NCBI GenBank assembly: GCA_032622095.1
Contig: CP136064.1
Span: 130,805,605-130,869,604 of the forward strand
From: Siphonodentalium dalli
Taxonomy: Eukaryota; Mollusca; Scaphopoda; Gadilida; Siphonodentaliidae
Length of the DNA stretch: 64,000 nt
Reading direction: 5' to 3'
Part shown: positions 34,070 to 45,183 of the stretch, piece by piece
Layout: each line of letters starts with the position of its first letter
Numbering within the stretch: position 1 is the stretch's first letter
Position numbers and translations under genes: made by a program
The notes under the pieces: generated by a model
Database searches by the model: none
What the model was told of the DNA's origin: nothing
What the model saw: the letters and a program-made list of their open reading frames with translations, nothing else

Positions 34070-35308
34070 GTTTTCGTCTAGATCGCTCATGTATCTTTCC
34101 TTTGCTGCTTTTTTTAAATTGTTAACTTTGTTTCGAACACACTTGTATTTGTTCCAATCAGACTCCATATTTCTACGAACTGCCAGTTTTTTCAGTCGGT
34201 CGCGTTTTCGGATATGTTTTCTGATGATACCGTCAAACCAGGGTTTATCACGATTTCGGATTGTTATCTCGTGGTATGGGATATGTTTTTTGGAGACCTC
34301 TAAGAAGGTTTCAGTGAATTTGTCAACCATTTTATCTATATGCGTCGAGTCGGCTTCGGTATGTAACATTTGTTTCCAGTCGATATTGGAGAGTTCCATG
34401 TTTAATCTCTCATAGTTGCCCTTTGAATAATTCCAAACAGAACGTTTGTAGGATTTTGGTTTATATATTGGGACACACACTTCAACCGACGTTGCAAGGT
34501 GGTCTGATACTCCGAGATCATAAGTAGAGGGGTTCATTGATTTAATGGTGTCACTTATTATGATCGGGTCTAATAAAGTTTCCGAGTTTCCTGCTATTCT
34601 AGTTGGTCCGCTTATGACATTTTTTAGAGTAAATTTTGTCATGATTGACTGAAGAGGACCTGATCTTTTCAGCAAATCGCAATTTAAATCGCCTACTATC
34701 ACCAGCGAAGAATTTATGGACAAGGCACGTTCGATCGCTTCATCTAGTTTTTTCCAATATGTCTCAATACATTCGTTATCTGAACGGTAAGTTACGCAAA
34801 GAATAAATTTGTGCTTGGTTCCCACCTCAAACCATAAAATCTCATCTTCAAAACATAAAAAGTCTAGCAATTTAAAGGTGATATGAGTCGAGAAATATAC
34901 GGCGAGTCCGCCACCACGTTCATTCCTATCAAGTCGAATTGGAGGTTGACAGTTAGATAAGGTAATGTTTTCACTGGGAAAGTTTGCATTTAGATGTGTT
35001 TCGCTAAAGCAGATGATATCAAAATCATCTATCTCCTCTGCAATGTGTGATATTTTGTTTCTGATACTTCGTATATTGTAGTGAAAAACTGAAAGAGTTT
35101 CTTGTTCAATAGGTCCAGGGTTCTTTTCTGTGTCATTTGATAATATGATGAGGAGGGAGAGAAGGAGGAATACAGCAAGGTGTCTACAGCGACGAGGGTC
35201 GAATGCCAGATTAGTTGGTTTTGAAAAGTTGAGTTTGATGTTACCAGAACGCCAGCGTATTTTGAATAGACCGATCGCCTGCCTATACTGCATTAGTGGT
35301 ACATTCAT
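34058..35308 (-). pseudogene. LINE B ORF2, 2A-like leader and APE endonuclease part
   Basis: 416 codons from an ATG at 35308; an in-frame TAA lies a few codons upstream. Residues 1-58 include a hydrophobic leucine-rich stretch (LAVFLLLSLLIIL, 44-56). The 2A-like DTEKNPGP follows at 59-66. The endonuclease comes next: FHYNIRS (75-81), CFSETHLN (100-107), VGDLNCD (205-211) and VSDH (267-270), the Asn, Glu, Asp and His positions of the APE fold. The linker ends at residue 414, where the insert begins; its inverted end supplies the TGA stop. In the intact element this frame continues into the reverse transcriptase. Confidence 0.93.
35111..35134 (-). other. 2A-like ribosome-skipping motif in LINE B ORF2
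   Basis: Encodes D-T-E-K-N-P-G-P, which fits the 2A consensus D-x-E-x-N-P-G-P, directly after a leucine-rich stretch. In 2A peptides the ribosome skips the bond between the final Gly and Pro and releases the upstream peptide. Such N-terminal 2A motifs are known in APE-type LINEs of several marine invertebrates. Activity here is untested. Confidence 0.88.
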
Positions 35309-38300
35309 CGATAATATAGTAATTTAGACATGTAGTATAGGCTTGCGATCGTGACTGGTCGTGAACGGACTTTCATGAAATGATAGAACATGACATCGAT
35401 GGGTTTGAAACGACTGGTGAATGGTGGTGTAACAAAGAAAATTGTATAACAAAAATAAACATAATATATATAAACTTGTACGTTGGAGCTTTGGTAGATC
35501 ATTTGATCGGAAATACGGCTGACTACCCAGCCGATGATACTGGATGATAGGGAATTTTGTATAATGTTTTCAGCGCGAAGACTTAGTTGGAAAACGTTCA
35601 CTATCTAGTGTGGTGTTTTTGATTACTGCAAATTAGTGCTGTAAAAGTTTAGTCTTTTAAAGACCAGACAAACATTTAAATGACATAACCAGGTTGGTCA
35701 AAGTTAAATCTTATTTGTGGGCGTGCACTTTTTTAAGAATTACAGTTTTGGAAATGTTTAAACTATATAAGTTCTGTGAAATTTGTTATCAAAAATGAGT
35801 ATAATTTTTATAATAGAGTTATCTCCAGTTCGGTAGATTTTAATTTCACTAAGATTTACATTAAAAGTCTTGTTTTGTTTTATCAACTATCCGGACCTAT
35901 ATAGGACAGATAAGTACACATATGGAGAGGCTATGTTTAACATGTGTATACGTTTCTACGCGATAAAGGCGCCATGTCAGACACCATTGGTCCGCTTCCA
36001 TCTTCTGTTAGTTAAGATGCTGTGCAAAGTGACGTGAAAGGTCAAGGAGATGCAGCCAGCGGCCAGCCACGCGATGGAGGAGAAATATGTTTGGTTTTTG
36101 GTTCAGGAATATTTAACATATATAGTTGTATTTTCGTTTGTGAACGATGGTTAGAATTTAGTTCGACCATCTAGCCTCTAAGAGCAATGTTCTGATTCTT
36201 AATTTTATCTGGAAAGAACGTTATCTCAGTCCATTGGCATTGGCTATATTCAGTGCATCATATCGGGGTCAAATCAGTACAGTACAGTATTGATCAAAAC
36301 AAAATTATTGTGAATGTTTAAGTTATGTATTATGATTCATGGGTCTTTGCTAAAAGTTTTTTAAATGTTTTTTGTTTGTTTGTTTTTTGTTTTTGGAGTG
36401 CTATACGGTAATATAGTTTCAAAGTCAGTTTAAAGCATGATCTTACGATATGGCGATTGCTTAATAACTTCAATTCTTTACAAATTTAGGATTTCTCAGC
36501 ACAAGTTTGGCGAGTATCCTGAAATTTATAGCAATAGCAATATATGGAAACCAAAACCTTTGTAATATTGAATTGAATTCCTGGTTGTTGGAAGTTGGTT
36601 TTGGTGAGCTAGTATCATAGTCCAGTTGTATACTTGTTTAGAATAATGTTTCGTGTTAAAGCGACAATTCTTCATATCTGTTATGATATGTTTATTTATT
36701 ATTTATTTTTTTTTTATTAATTTAAGTTTTGTTTTTGTTTTTTGTTGTTATGGTATCCCGTCAAAATATCAGTCCATGTATTACTCGAGATGGCACTCAT
36801 ATATCACTTGGTTATATGAATATGTACCATTAAGGGGGAGATCAAGCAATCAACTCCGATAGGGGACCTCCATGAAAAACTCCTCAGCATTAGTTAGATA
36901 TGAAGCAACTGTGGAACTAATGCAACCACAGTTTAGCAGAAACAACATTTGACTGATGGCCTGTCTTCATTAATCAGGAAATTGTTGCTATAAATTTTAT
37001 TTGATATGAAATATCAGTATCAATATGATATCAATGATTCAATATCAATATTAATATTATTTTTTTTTTAGTTAAAACCATGCTAGATGAATAATTGTAA
37101 TCTTTCATTGTGGATATAGATTAGATATCTCCATAATTTAAGAGAAGATAAAAGTACAGATGTACTGTAAGTCATGAAACATTTGGCCAGCATTATCTAA
37201 CAGATGTCGGGTCTGAATCTTGGATGTGCATACAAAGGTTAGGTTTCCATATACTTATCATAATACAGGTACAAATAACTCTCATCAGAACAATTTGGCA
37301 CATAACAAAGTAGATGCCACATGATTTAACAGCATACAATAAATAGAAAATTATAACAAATTTCATAAACATGATATTCTATATTATAGTAGCTTGCAGA
37401 TGATTTGTATGTATTTCATTCCCCACGACACTCGAAATACAGAATAACAGAAGAAGTTGTTATTGTAGGAACAAAACAAAAACAATAACATCAGAAACGA
37501 TGCATCATATTTGAGATTTTGAGTAGGGCATTGCTAACTAGGAGCAGGCTTTCAATGTTACATTTCTAGCATTTACCTGATTGTGCATGTCCATGCCTTA
37601 ATTGGAAAATGGGGAGTATACTGTAAATGTGCACAAGGTGATCCATACCTTTGCATATTCGGGGGGGGGGTGTAATTTCATTTTCACCATTTACCTATTT
37701 TGCTTTGTCGATAAGCTAAAAGGGTCTGTTAATTTTATAATTTGTACTCCCTTTGTATATATCATATTGGGAGTGGGGGTAGCATGTGTTTGGTGCCTTA
37801 TGACACTTATTATATTGGCACAGGTCATGTAAGAAGAAAAAAAATATATATTTAGGACAACTGTCAGTGTTGCGCACATAGCTTTTTCTTTATGAGCATG
37901 AGCATACCAGTAGTGTACTTATTATGCACTGGTCAGTCACCGTCACTGCTTTAGTATTTCCACTTTTAGCATTTATCAGCTTATGCTTTTAGTATCCATG
38001 AACTGAGTGCATCAGTTGTATTTGGATAATTATATACTTTTGTATACGAAAGGGGTTGGGTGGGGGTATTTATGTTTCAGGTTTGACATAAACCTTTTTT
38101 TTGTGTATATTCTTTACACGATTTACAATTATCCATGGAAATATCTTTAAATTTTTTGTTGTTGCATATATTATTGTATGCAGGACATTAGTTAAATTTT
38201 GTTTCTGATTTGGGGGTGTTGAAATTAAGCATGATTTTATTTACTATTGTATATGAATTGGGGGGGGGGTAATTCTGGTGTTTATAGGTTATATACTTGA

Positions 38301-39214
38301 TTGTTAGATAAAAGAAAAGTTTGATTGCGACCGTCAGTTGTGATCATAAAGGGTAGTGGTATGTCATGGCGGAAAATCATACTATTTTAAATAGTTTGTG
38401 AATTTAGCAGTTTTATGGTATGCCGTGATGGGTTAGCTTATATATATTAGAATTAGATATGTACATATTATAAGAAAATTAATAGTTCATATATATGGAC
38501 TGCATTTTGTGGAACTTATATACATTACATAAATTAAATCCTTCATATATATGGAGGTGCTTCAATAGTACCGTGGCTGCATCTTGTGGTATGATGTGGA
38601 AGTTGGAACACTGTTTTTAAGATTTAAGTTAAGGCTCCTCATAGTCAGGTGGATAAAAGAAAAGCTGATGACATGAATTTGGCCTAGATGCAGCAGTTAA
38701 TAACCAGTGTTTTTATTGCTTTATTTATTCATTGTTTGTCTATTACAACATGTACATATAAATATACATATACACATATGCATATATATACACATACATA
38801 TATATATACATATACATACAAACGTTAACATACATATACACTTATACATATACACATGCATGCAAGTGCATATGTATACACGTATACACATTTGTTCATG
38901 ATTTTCAATTGGAAGAGAGTGCATCAGAAAGTGATTGAATTTGATTTTTGTTTGCAGACAAAGAGAAAGCTTTAGTTTAGTCTGTCTGCTGAGATCGTAG
39001 AGGGTAGTGATACGACATGGCGGAATAGCATACAGTAATAATAGTTTGTTAAATTTGCAGTTTGTGATATGCCGAGGTGGGTGAAATTTGCAGTTTATGA
39101 TATGCCGAGGTGGGTCAGCATATAAATTACATATATACATTAAACAAAATTTATAGTTCATAAATATGGAGGTGCTTCAGTAGCACAATGGCTGCATCTT
39201 TTGGAATACTGTTT
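35309..39214 (-). other. Long spacer between LINE B ORF1 and ORF2
   Basis: About 3.9 kb without a long open frame. It contains G tracts at 37661-37670 and 38260-38269. A two-copy repeat covers about 38335-38625 and 38990-39220 (landmarks 'atatggaggtgcttca(a/g)tag' and 'catggcggaa'). A degenerate (CATATA)n tract lies at 38745-38890. It may be a genuinely long inter-ORF region, or may contain old insertions whose ends I cannot see. Confidence 0.5.
38745..38890 (+). repeat. Degenerate (CATATA)n/(TACACA)n microsatellite
   Basis: Imperfect hexanucleotide-like repeats of catata, tacaca and similar words. Confidence 0.9.
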
Positions 39215-40228
39215 TTAAGAGTCCATTTCTGGCTCATCAAATTCAGGTGGATGAGTGGGAAGCTGGGGTTTTATTTCTTCATCCATATTTATCTGCATGC
39301 CTCTCATTTGTTCGGTTAGTTTAAAGTATATTTTGCCATTCTGAGTCCAAAAGGAGTGTAAAGCTCCTGTTTTTCTGAGGTCAGCAAGATCTTTCATTAT
39401 GGATTGCCTCTTTGGTGTTAGGTCTTCAACGATTAATACCTTTGATTTTGATTTCAACAGTTTTTTTGCCGCAAAGAGAATTTTCTTGGTGTCAAATCTT
39501 GAAAAGCGAACAATTATATTTACAAAGTTGTAAGCGGTTCCATTGTTTCCATTTCCATTTTGCATCTGTGACCCACGGCTTTTTGTTAGAATTTTGTCAG
39601 ACAGGGGGTGCGATTTGTCGATGTCTTCTGGCAGAATTTTGACACCTAAGAATTTGTCACAGAATTTTATCACTTCAGTGCTTGAGTCAAAGTTTCGCAA
39701 ATCCTTTGTTCCATTTGGTATGGGAAAATTTATAAATCTCAGACTGTTTCCTCTGCCATGCTGTTCATATTGCTCGAACTTTACTTCCGTACTCTTTTCA
39801 AGAGCGTCTAGTCTTTTCTCCAGTTTTGTATTTCTGTCCTTCTCTCTTTTTAGTTCATTTTCTAGGTGTCTCATTTTTTCATCATGTACTTGCATAGAGT
39901 TATTTACGGATTTTGTTACAGTTTCAGCTAGTGTTTTCACTACCTTGTCTATGGCATTACACACACCTTCCTCTACCATGGCCTTTATTTCTTTCCCAAA
40001 AGTTGAATATGCAAAAATGGGATCATCATTGTTGTCATCGGAGTCTTTCCTTTGTCTGAGTTGTCTCAATTCATAAGGCGAGATGTCAGTTCTGTTTTTT
40101 CGTTTTTTGTCCTGGATTAACTTCTCTAATTCATCAACTGTAATGTTTGTTTCCGAGCTAACTGTAGGGGTGTGTTGAGTTGATTCATTGTTCATATTTG
40201 GTGTGCTATTTTCGGCAGAATCGGCCAT
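39215..40228 (-). CDS. LINE B ORF1 protein, coiled coil plus RRM-like RNA-binding domain
   Basis: 337 codons from an ATG at 40228 (context gaaaATGG) to a stop at 39215, uninterrupted. The polar N-terminus is followed by a charged heptad-rich coiled coil (about 78-155, including HLENELKREKDRNTKLEKRL). An RRM-like domain begins with NSLRFINFP (161-169) and includes EDIDKSHPLS. A C-terminal domain contains AAKKLLKSKSKVLIVEDLTP. This layout is that of L1-type ORF1p, a trimeric RNA-binding chaperone that packages element RNA. Its presence next to a CR1-like ORF2 is notable but not unheard of. It lies upstream of ORF2 on the same strand. It could belong to a separate element, given the long spacer. 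Confidence 0.85.
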   Translation of the reverse strand: MADSAENSTPNMNNESTQHTPTVSSETNITVDELEKLIQDKKRKNRTDISPYELRQLRQRKDSDDNNDDPIFAYSTFGKEIKAMVEEGVCNAIDKVVKTLAETVTKSVNNSMQVHDEKMRHLENELKREKDRNTKLEKRLDALEKSTEVKFEQYEQHGRGNSLRFINFPIPNGTKDLRNFDSSTEVIKFCDKFLGVKILPEDIDKSHPLSDKILTKSRGSQMQNGNGNNGTAYNFVNIIVRFSRFDTKKILFAAKKLLKSKSKVLIVEDLTPKRQSIMKDLADLRKTGALHSFWTQNGKIYFKLTEQMRGMQINMDEEIKPQLPTHPPEFDEPEMDS

Positions 40229-42057
40229 TTTCAGTACCACGAGAATAGGCTACTTGGTGCGAGCGGTCTGATTTTACTGATATTTGCAGTTATGGTATAT
40301 AATACTACATCACAATGGACTCGGATAACTTATCTGGACATTTGTATCTGATCAGCGCCCCAATCACTTAAGTTAAAGTAAGGAAAATCGGCTGGGTAGT
40401 CCGCGAGCTTTTGTTTACAAGTCTACTCCGGTTGCCGCCATTCAAACTCATTCCATTATCGTTCAGGAACACACGCTTCTATAGTGCACTACACCTTGTA
40501 AAAAATAAAGAGTAATCCAAATCGTGGGATTTGACTCCAATACCATGCCACATGTTACTCTTAAATAGAATAGTTTGATCCGATTCATACTTATGTAGAA
40601 ATGTAAGATTTTTTACAGTCGACAGCACATCAGCATGTTATATCGATCGTGGCAGCATAGAAATTCAGGATGCGGAACATGTCCCAAATATCAAACATAT
40701 AACACCATAGAGCACTCATACTTGAGTGATACCACATACTTTAACCACAGGAGCTTGGAATTTGGTCAAAACCCCTCTTTTATTGGCAGAACCACCACCC
40801 GGGACCATAGGTCACGGAAGGAACGAAACACGAATTTGTTGCCACCCATTTTGAACTCAACTGTATTCCTACAAAAAATATATTTTCACTAAAAACTTTT
40901 GGTACCTCTTACACCTTAGATGGCAATCTACAACATTCCATAGGTATATTTTTCCAGTTCTTCGAAAACCTCACTTTATTTCGGTAATGTATTGTAAATT
41001 CACTAACGAAGACAAATCTGCGTATTCTCCATCACCCGTTCTAGAATCTGAGTAGCGGAACTGGTACCAAAATATGCGGAAACTTTAAAACTATGATCCG
41101 GAGACGGATAGCATGAAAGTACCGTTTATAATTGCGAACATAGCTGCTGATTACATGTTTATTACATGACCGTACCGAGATCATCATGAACTTTTTGATG
41201 GATGATAACATTGGCGTCTAGATGGGAACGAATCATTTTGGGCTCATTTGCATAAAAACATGGCCGCTGACAGTTTGCCGACAGAGAAAACAATAACTTT
41301 GAAATAAAGGGATATAATCATATAACAAGGCCCACGTGCATTTTCGCATAATTTTTTAGAGTTATATCCCTTCGACCATAGCGCTCAACACCACACATTA
41401 AGGACCACATTCGGTTTCAAATTTCCATTTTATTTAATTATGAGGAATTGGTCATTTGTGAGACTATTTATGTGCGCTGTCGTTGCGATACCCTACCAAG
41501 GCTTTGGCATTAGAATGGTTGCCCTGTTTATCGCAAAATGGCCGGAAGAGTCAGCTTATACATCGGTTTCGATCAGGTTACATTCAAATCGCACAACCAT
41601 TGTTGAAAAGTAAAAAAAAAATCTATGCTCTTAAATACAGATAGTGGCTTTGTCCCGAATTATTTAATGTGGTTAATGAACTACTCGAACATGAAAATTT
41701 GATATAAAAAAAATAACCGTCGGCCTATTTCTGTTAACCGCAACGTTCTGTCCCGCCATTATCGTAGCTTAATCAGATAGATTAAAAACACACCATAGCA
41801 AGAATAAGGAGGAGCTCAAGTGCCAAATCTTGAATGGGCATTTTATGTAAATCTCCGGAGCAAAAGTTACATACGTACGTTGTTCCCTTAGAAAGTTGGC
41901 GTATTTATTTTTACTTCTCTATTGGTTTTTCAAAAGTAGGTCAAGTGTTGGAATTCCAGAAACAATTTCTCGAAAGTATCCCAGAAAATAGATGTATAGC
42001 ACAGATTTATAATTTATCTAGCCCACCCGCCAGTGAAATGTTGTGACTGATAGATAG
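40229..42057. other. No recognised gene; possible LINE B 5' region at its left edge
   Basis: The first 250 bp or so is probably the 5' untranslated and promoter region of LINE B on the minus strand. It contains GAATGGCGGCAACC near 40430-40445, which resembles a YY1-type site. Beyond that no domain, repeat or transposon end is recognised. The open frame at 40635-40892 shows no recognisable domain. Confidence 0.4.
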
Positions 42058-42217
42058 ATAGAGCCACACTCTTTTGAGACGGGGAAGTGATTAACGCACG
42101 AGAGCGTTTCGCGGAAGGATACTCCAAGAGCAGAAGGCTCGCGGGGTATCCTTCCGCGAAACGCTCTCATGCGATAATCACTTACCGTCCAAAAAACTGT
42201 GCGGCTCTATATTTATT
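42058..42217. mobile_element. Foldback element
   Basis: Arms at about 42058-42125 and 42146-42210 are largely complementary and include 'gagagcgtttcgcggaagga'. The centre is about 20 bp. Tips read gatagagcc and ggctctatatttatt. Same tip logic as the foldbacks at 15059 and 21261, unrelated stem. Confidence 0.85.
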
Positions 42218-42357
42218 GCATACCCCAATCACAAATGAAATTGTTAATTATAAGAAGTTTTTCCGATGAAATTCATTGTTTCGCAACAATTATGGCATAA
42301 CAAAAAATAATAAATTTCATCGCCTGTATATAGCAACATCGTGGCGTATATAGCTAG

Positions 42358-42525
42358 TGTAGCGGTCGCTGTGTAAATATAGAAGGCCGATGAAGGCTTT
42401 GTGTGATCACGGAAGTTAAGAAACGTCCAGCTCGGTTAGTCATTGGGTGGGATTCTGGGTGCTGCCAAATTTTGGTGCGACTCCCGCAAATTTCGGTGCT
42501 GCCAAATTTCGGTGCGACTCTCTCT
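42358..42525 (+). repeat. Degraded solo copy of the 5S-bearing LTR
   Basis: Starts TGTAGCGGTCGC and runs tgtaaatatagaaggccgat as in the TRIM LTR. It then lacks most of the A-box-like region, keeps the 5S landmarks 'ggaagttaagaaacgtcc', 'gctcggttagtca', 'tgggtggga' and 'gggtgctgcc', and ends in a duplicated 'aaatttcggtgc(t)g' block. No internal region or second LTR is present. It is older than the copy at 20155. Confidence 0.75.
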
Positions 42526-43801
42526 CGTTCTTTTAAACTTTCCACACAAAAAACCATCAGGATCGCTCTAAGGCTTTGTCGAAAAGTATACACACTTGAA
42601 AGCTATTTCTTTTAGTGAGAACACAACGATGATTGTGTAAAAAATAATATGCCCACTTCAATTCAGTTCATGAACAACAGCTTCACATGTAACTTTTGAT
42701 CCAGAGATTTATATAGAAGTCCCCATTCAGAATTGGTCATTTGACCTCCATCTTAGGACCAGTTGACCAGAGATGAGTTTAGCTGGTGCGGGTCTTTGTG
42801 TCAAATTAAATATATGACGACGGATCCAGACACGAATTTCAGAATGTCATATAAGACATATTCATACTGTACTGTAGATATGGTTGCTACATTGGGGCGC
42901 TATGCACACTCTGATCGGGGAATTGATTAGACAAGCCCGTGCTTACCAATTCCCATGCTTTGTCCGATACTATTACTCACGGCCCATTTCCCCTCTGTGG
43001 TTGGACGTTCCACGCTGCATGATGGACACGATCTGCGCGTGTCAGCAAATAAAGCCTACAAAGGAGTTACTCAGTGTAACGTGGATTCACAATCAATTGA
43101 TCGAATACGTACGTCGGGGGACGACTTTATCCTTTTAACCAGAGTACAAGACATGGGGACGCAATCAGGCTATTTGATGGAAACCAAACTGAACAGGAAA
43201 CGACAGAAGATAACGGAGTAAGAATTCACTTCGAAACAATGAGGGTCTATATATAATGGAATTTGTTTTGGCACGACTGGCATATAACACATATATATAA
43301 CAAGAAACTTGACCCAGCATGGTAAAATACCTGCTATAAATGTTACGTTGGCTACTATATATTGTCAATTTAGTTTGTATTGTAATTGTTCTTAAATTAT
43401 GTGCTTTGGTGAATACGATTTTATAGAAACTTAAGAAACAGGTTCTTTTATGCTTGAATAGCCCATAAAATTGCAAATATGGTTTTGTCTGAATCATTAG
43501 TATAGGATTTCTAAAGTCTACAAAAAAGAACAGATAAATGTTTTGCAAAACATCGGTTTGGTTTGTTCTAATCAGCATGAACCTCCTACAGTATATACGC
43601 AACTAACATGACAACATTGTAGCAAGATGATGTGGTTACGCTGGTAACAGATTGGCACTGACATTATGGGCATCATAATTGCACGATAGCCTGTGACTCA
43701 GAAATCAAATCATTCATAATATCCTCAAATTCTCTTGCATGGATTTTAATTTGAAAACGCTATATGCATGTATTCTAAGAACTCTGAAAAATTCATATCT
43801 G
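42526..43801. other. No recognised feature
   Basis: AT-rich. The longest frame (43165-43602, minus) shows no recognisable domain. Confidence 0.4.
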
Positions 43802-45183
43802 AATAAAATGTAGTCCAAGTCTTCTCGTACTAAAGCCGGCTAAGATATTGGGATGGAGGTGCCGGTCTTTAGTCCGAGATCGCGCGCATAGCCTTCTTAT
43901 GACACGAGTTACGCCCAGGATCTGTGGCGGGAATCTGTGGTGTATTTTACTCGATTTACCTAACAAAGCAATACATGATGCTATATACGTCGGAAAGAGT
44001 GACATCTTATGGTCAGAATGGTGTATAATAATCTAACTTTAATGTTAAATTACACATAGAATATTCCGGTTGATTGCCACAAACATCGTTGTTTTTTCTG
44101 TTTGTTTACTTAACTGAAAGCCGAACTCAGGTTCCGAAGAACTTCGGCATTGTCCGGTGTTTGTTCTGAGTATTCTAGTTTCCGTTTCTATATATAGCGC
44201 GGGGTTTTCCGAACAAAATGGTGAAAACCGATCGCCGCAAAGTCCAGTTTCCAATGTGCTTTGAGAACAATTCCCGCACTAAAAACTTATTGACATAATG
44301 GAGGATCAGATAGGTAGTTTTGTTGACAATTTTCGCAAGCAACTTGTCAAAATTGGAGCAAATTAGAACTCTTGTGTCTGACTTGCCATGCGTGTGATTT
44401 TCATCCATGTGCATTTTGACTTTTGTGTTGATAAAATAATCGGAGAACCGAATCACACAGTTTCGAAATATAGTTCTTCCGTTTTAGTGGGACTTTTCAA
44501 ACTTAAGGTTAAAAATTTATACAATTTTGTTTTGATTTTTTGTGTGCTTAACAAGAGCAGTATATTGCTCTGTTCGCTTAGTATATATCTTAATTTCGCT
44601 GAAGTCCACCAAATGTGGGAAATGTAGCACCATATTATTTATTCTAATGCTTGTTGTGTTTACACTGTTTTAAACTTTGAGAGGGTTGTAATTCCCCGTA
44701 ATTTATTTAATGTATTACATTTATATCTTCAATGTTTAATTAATCTATTTATTTTTTATTTATTGACACACATAATTACGATTACAATGGAGAATTCATC
44801 GTAATTTGCGTTGTCAGTCGAAAATCTACGGAATATTTTCAACGGAAAATGCCGAACACAGTTCGCGAGGTCAACTGAGTTCGCATACTTTTAAAAATTT
44901 GTAAACATTGCGGTAAATGTCTCTTTTCGCATTAAATTACCGCTTTGAATTCACAACTGATGTGGGTTTCAGATCAAATAGCATGTCTTCTGCGGAAAAT
45001 ATCCGTTTATTGTCGCAATTGTGATATTTTATTTCATATAATTGTGGTTTTATTTGAGCGGGTCACTAACGCTTAAGTCGTGTCATAGGAATGCATGGGC
45101 CTGGAACTCGGACTAAAGACCGGCACCTCCATCCCAATATCTTAGCCGGCTTTAGTACGAGAAGACTTGGACTAAATAAAATG
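43802..45183. mobile_element. Non-autonomous DNA transposon with perfect 68-bp TIRs and 9-bp target duplication
   Basis: The 1,364-bp element (43811-45174) is bounded by 68-bp inverted repeats (43811-43878 and 45107-45174) that are identical over their full length. It is flanked by AATAAAATG on both sides (43802-43810 and 45175-45183). An imperfect extension (atgacacga(g/c)tta) lengthens the inverted repeats to about 100 bp. No transposase or recognisable captured gene lies inside. A 9-bp duplication with long TIRs fits Mutator-like elements best; Merlin (8-9 bp) is the alternative. Identical TIRs suggest recent transposition. Confidence 0.92.

Larger units (their letters stand above)
29985..40228 (-). 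mobile_element. LINE B: CR1-like non-LTR retrotransposon with 2A peptide, interrupted by a piggyBac-type miniature
   Basis: Minus-strand order: ORF1 (40228-39215), a spacer of about 3.9 kb, ORF2 endonuclease (35308-34058), a 1,566-bp foreign insert, ORF2 reverse transcriptase (to 30400), then a 3' region with AATAAA-type signals ending somewhere near 29985-30250. No frameshift or stop is visible in the coding parts apart from the insert, so this was a recent, possibly active copy. The 3' boundary is uncertain. ORF1 and ORF2 are assigned to one element because of strand, order and shared intactness; the long spacer leaves room for doubt. Confidence 0.8.

Noticed and set aside
38721-39161. Minus-strand open frame of 146 codons rich in Cys, Ile and Tyr
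   Set aside because: Its C-terminal half is translated (CATATA)n microsatellite and the rest is duplicated LINE spacer. No domain.
43165-43602. 145-codon open frame on the minus strand
   Set aside because: AT-rich composition, no recognisable domain, no splice or promoter context.
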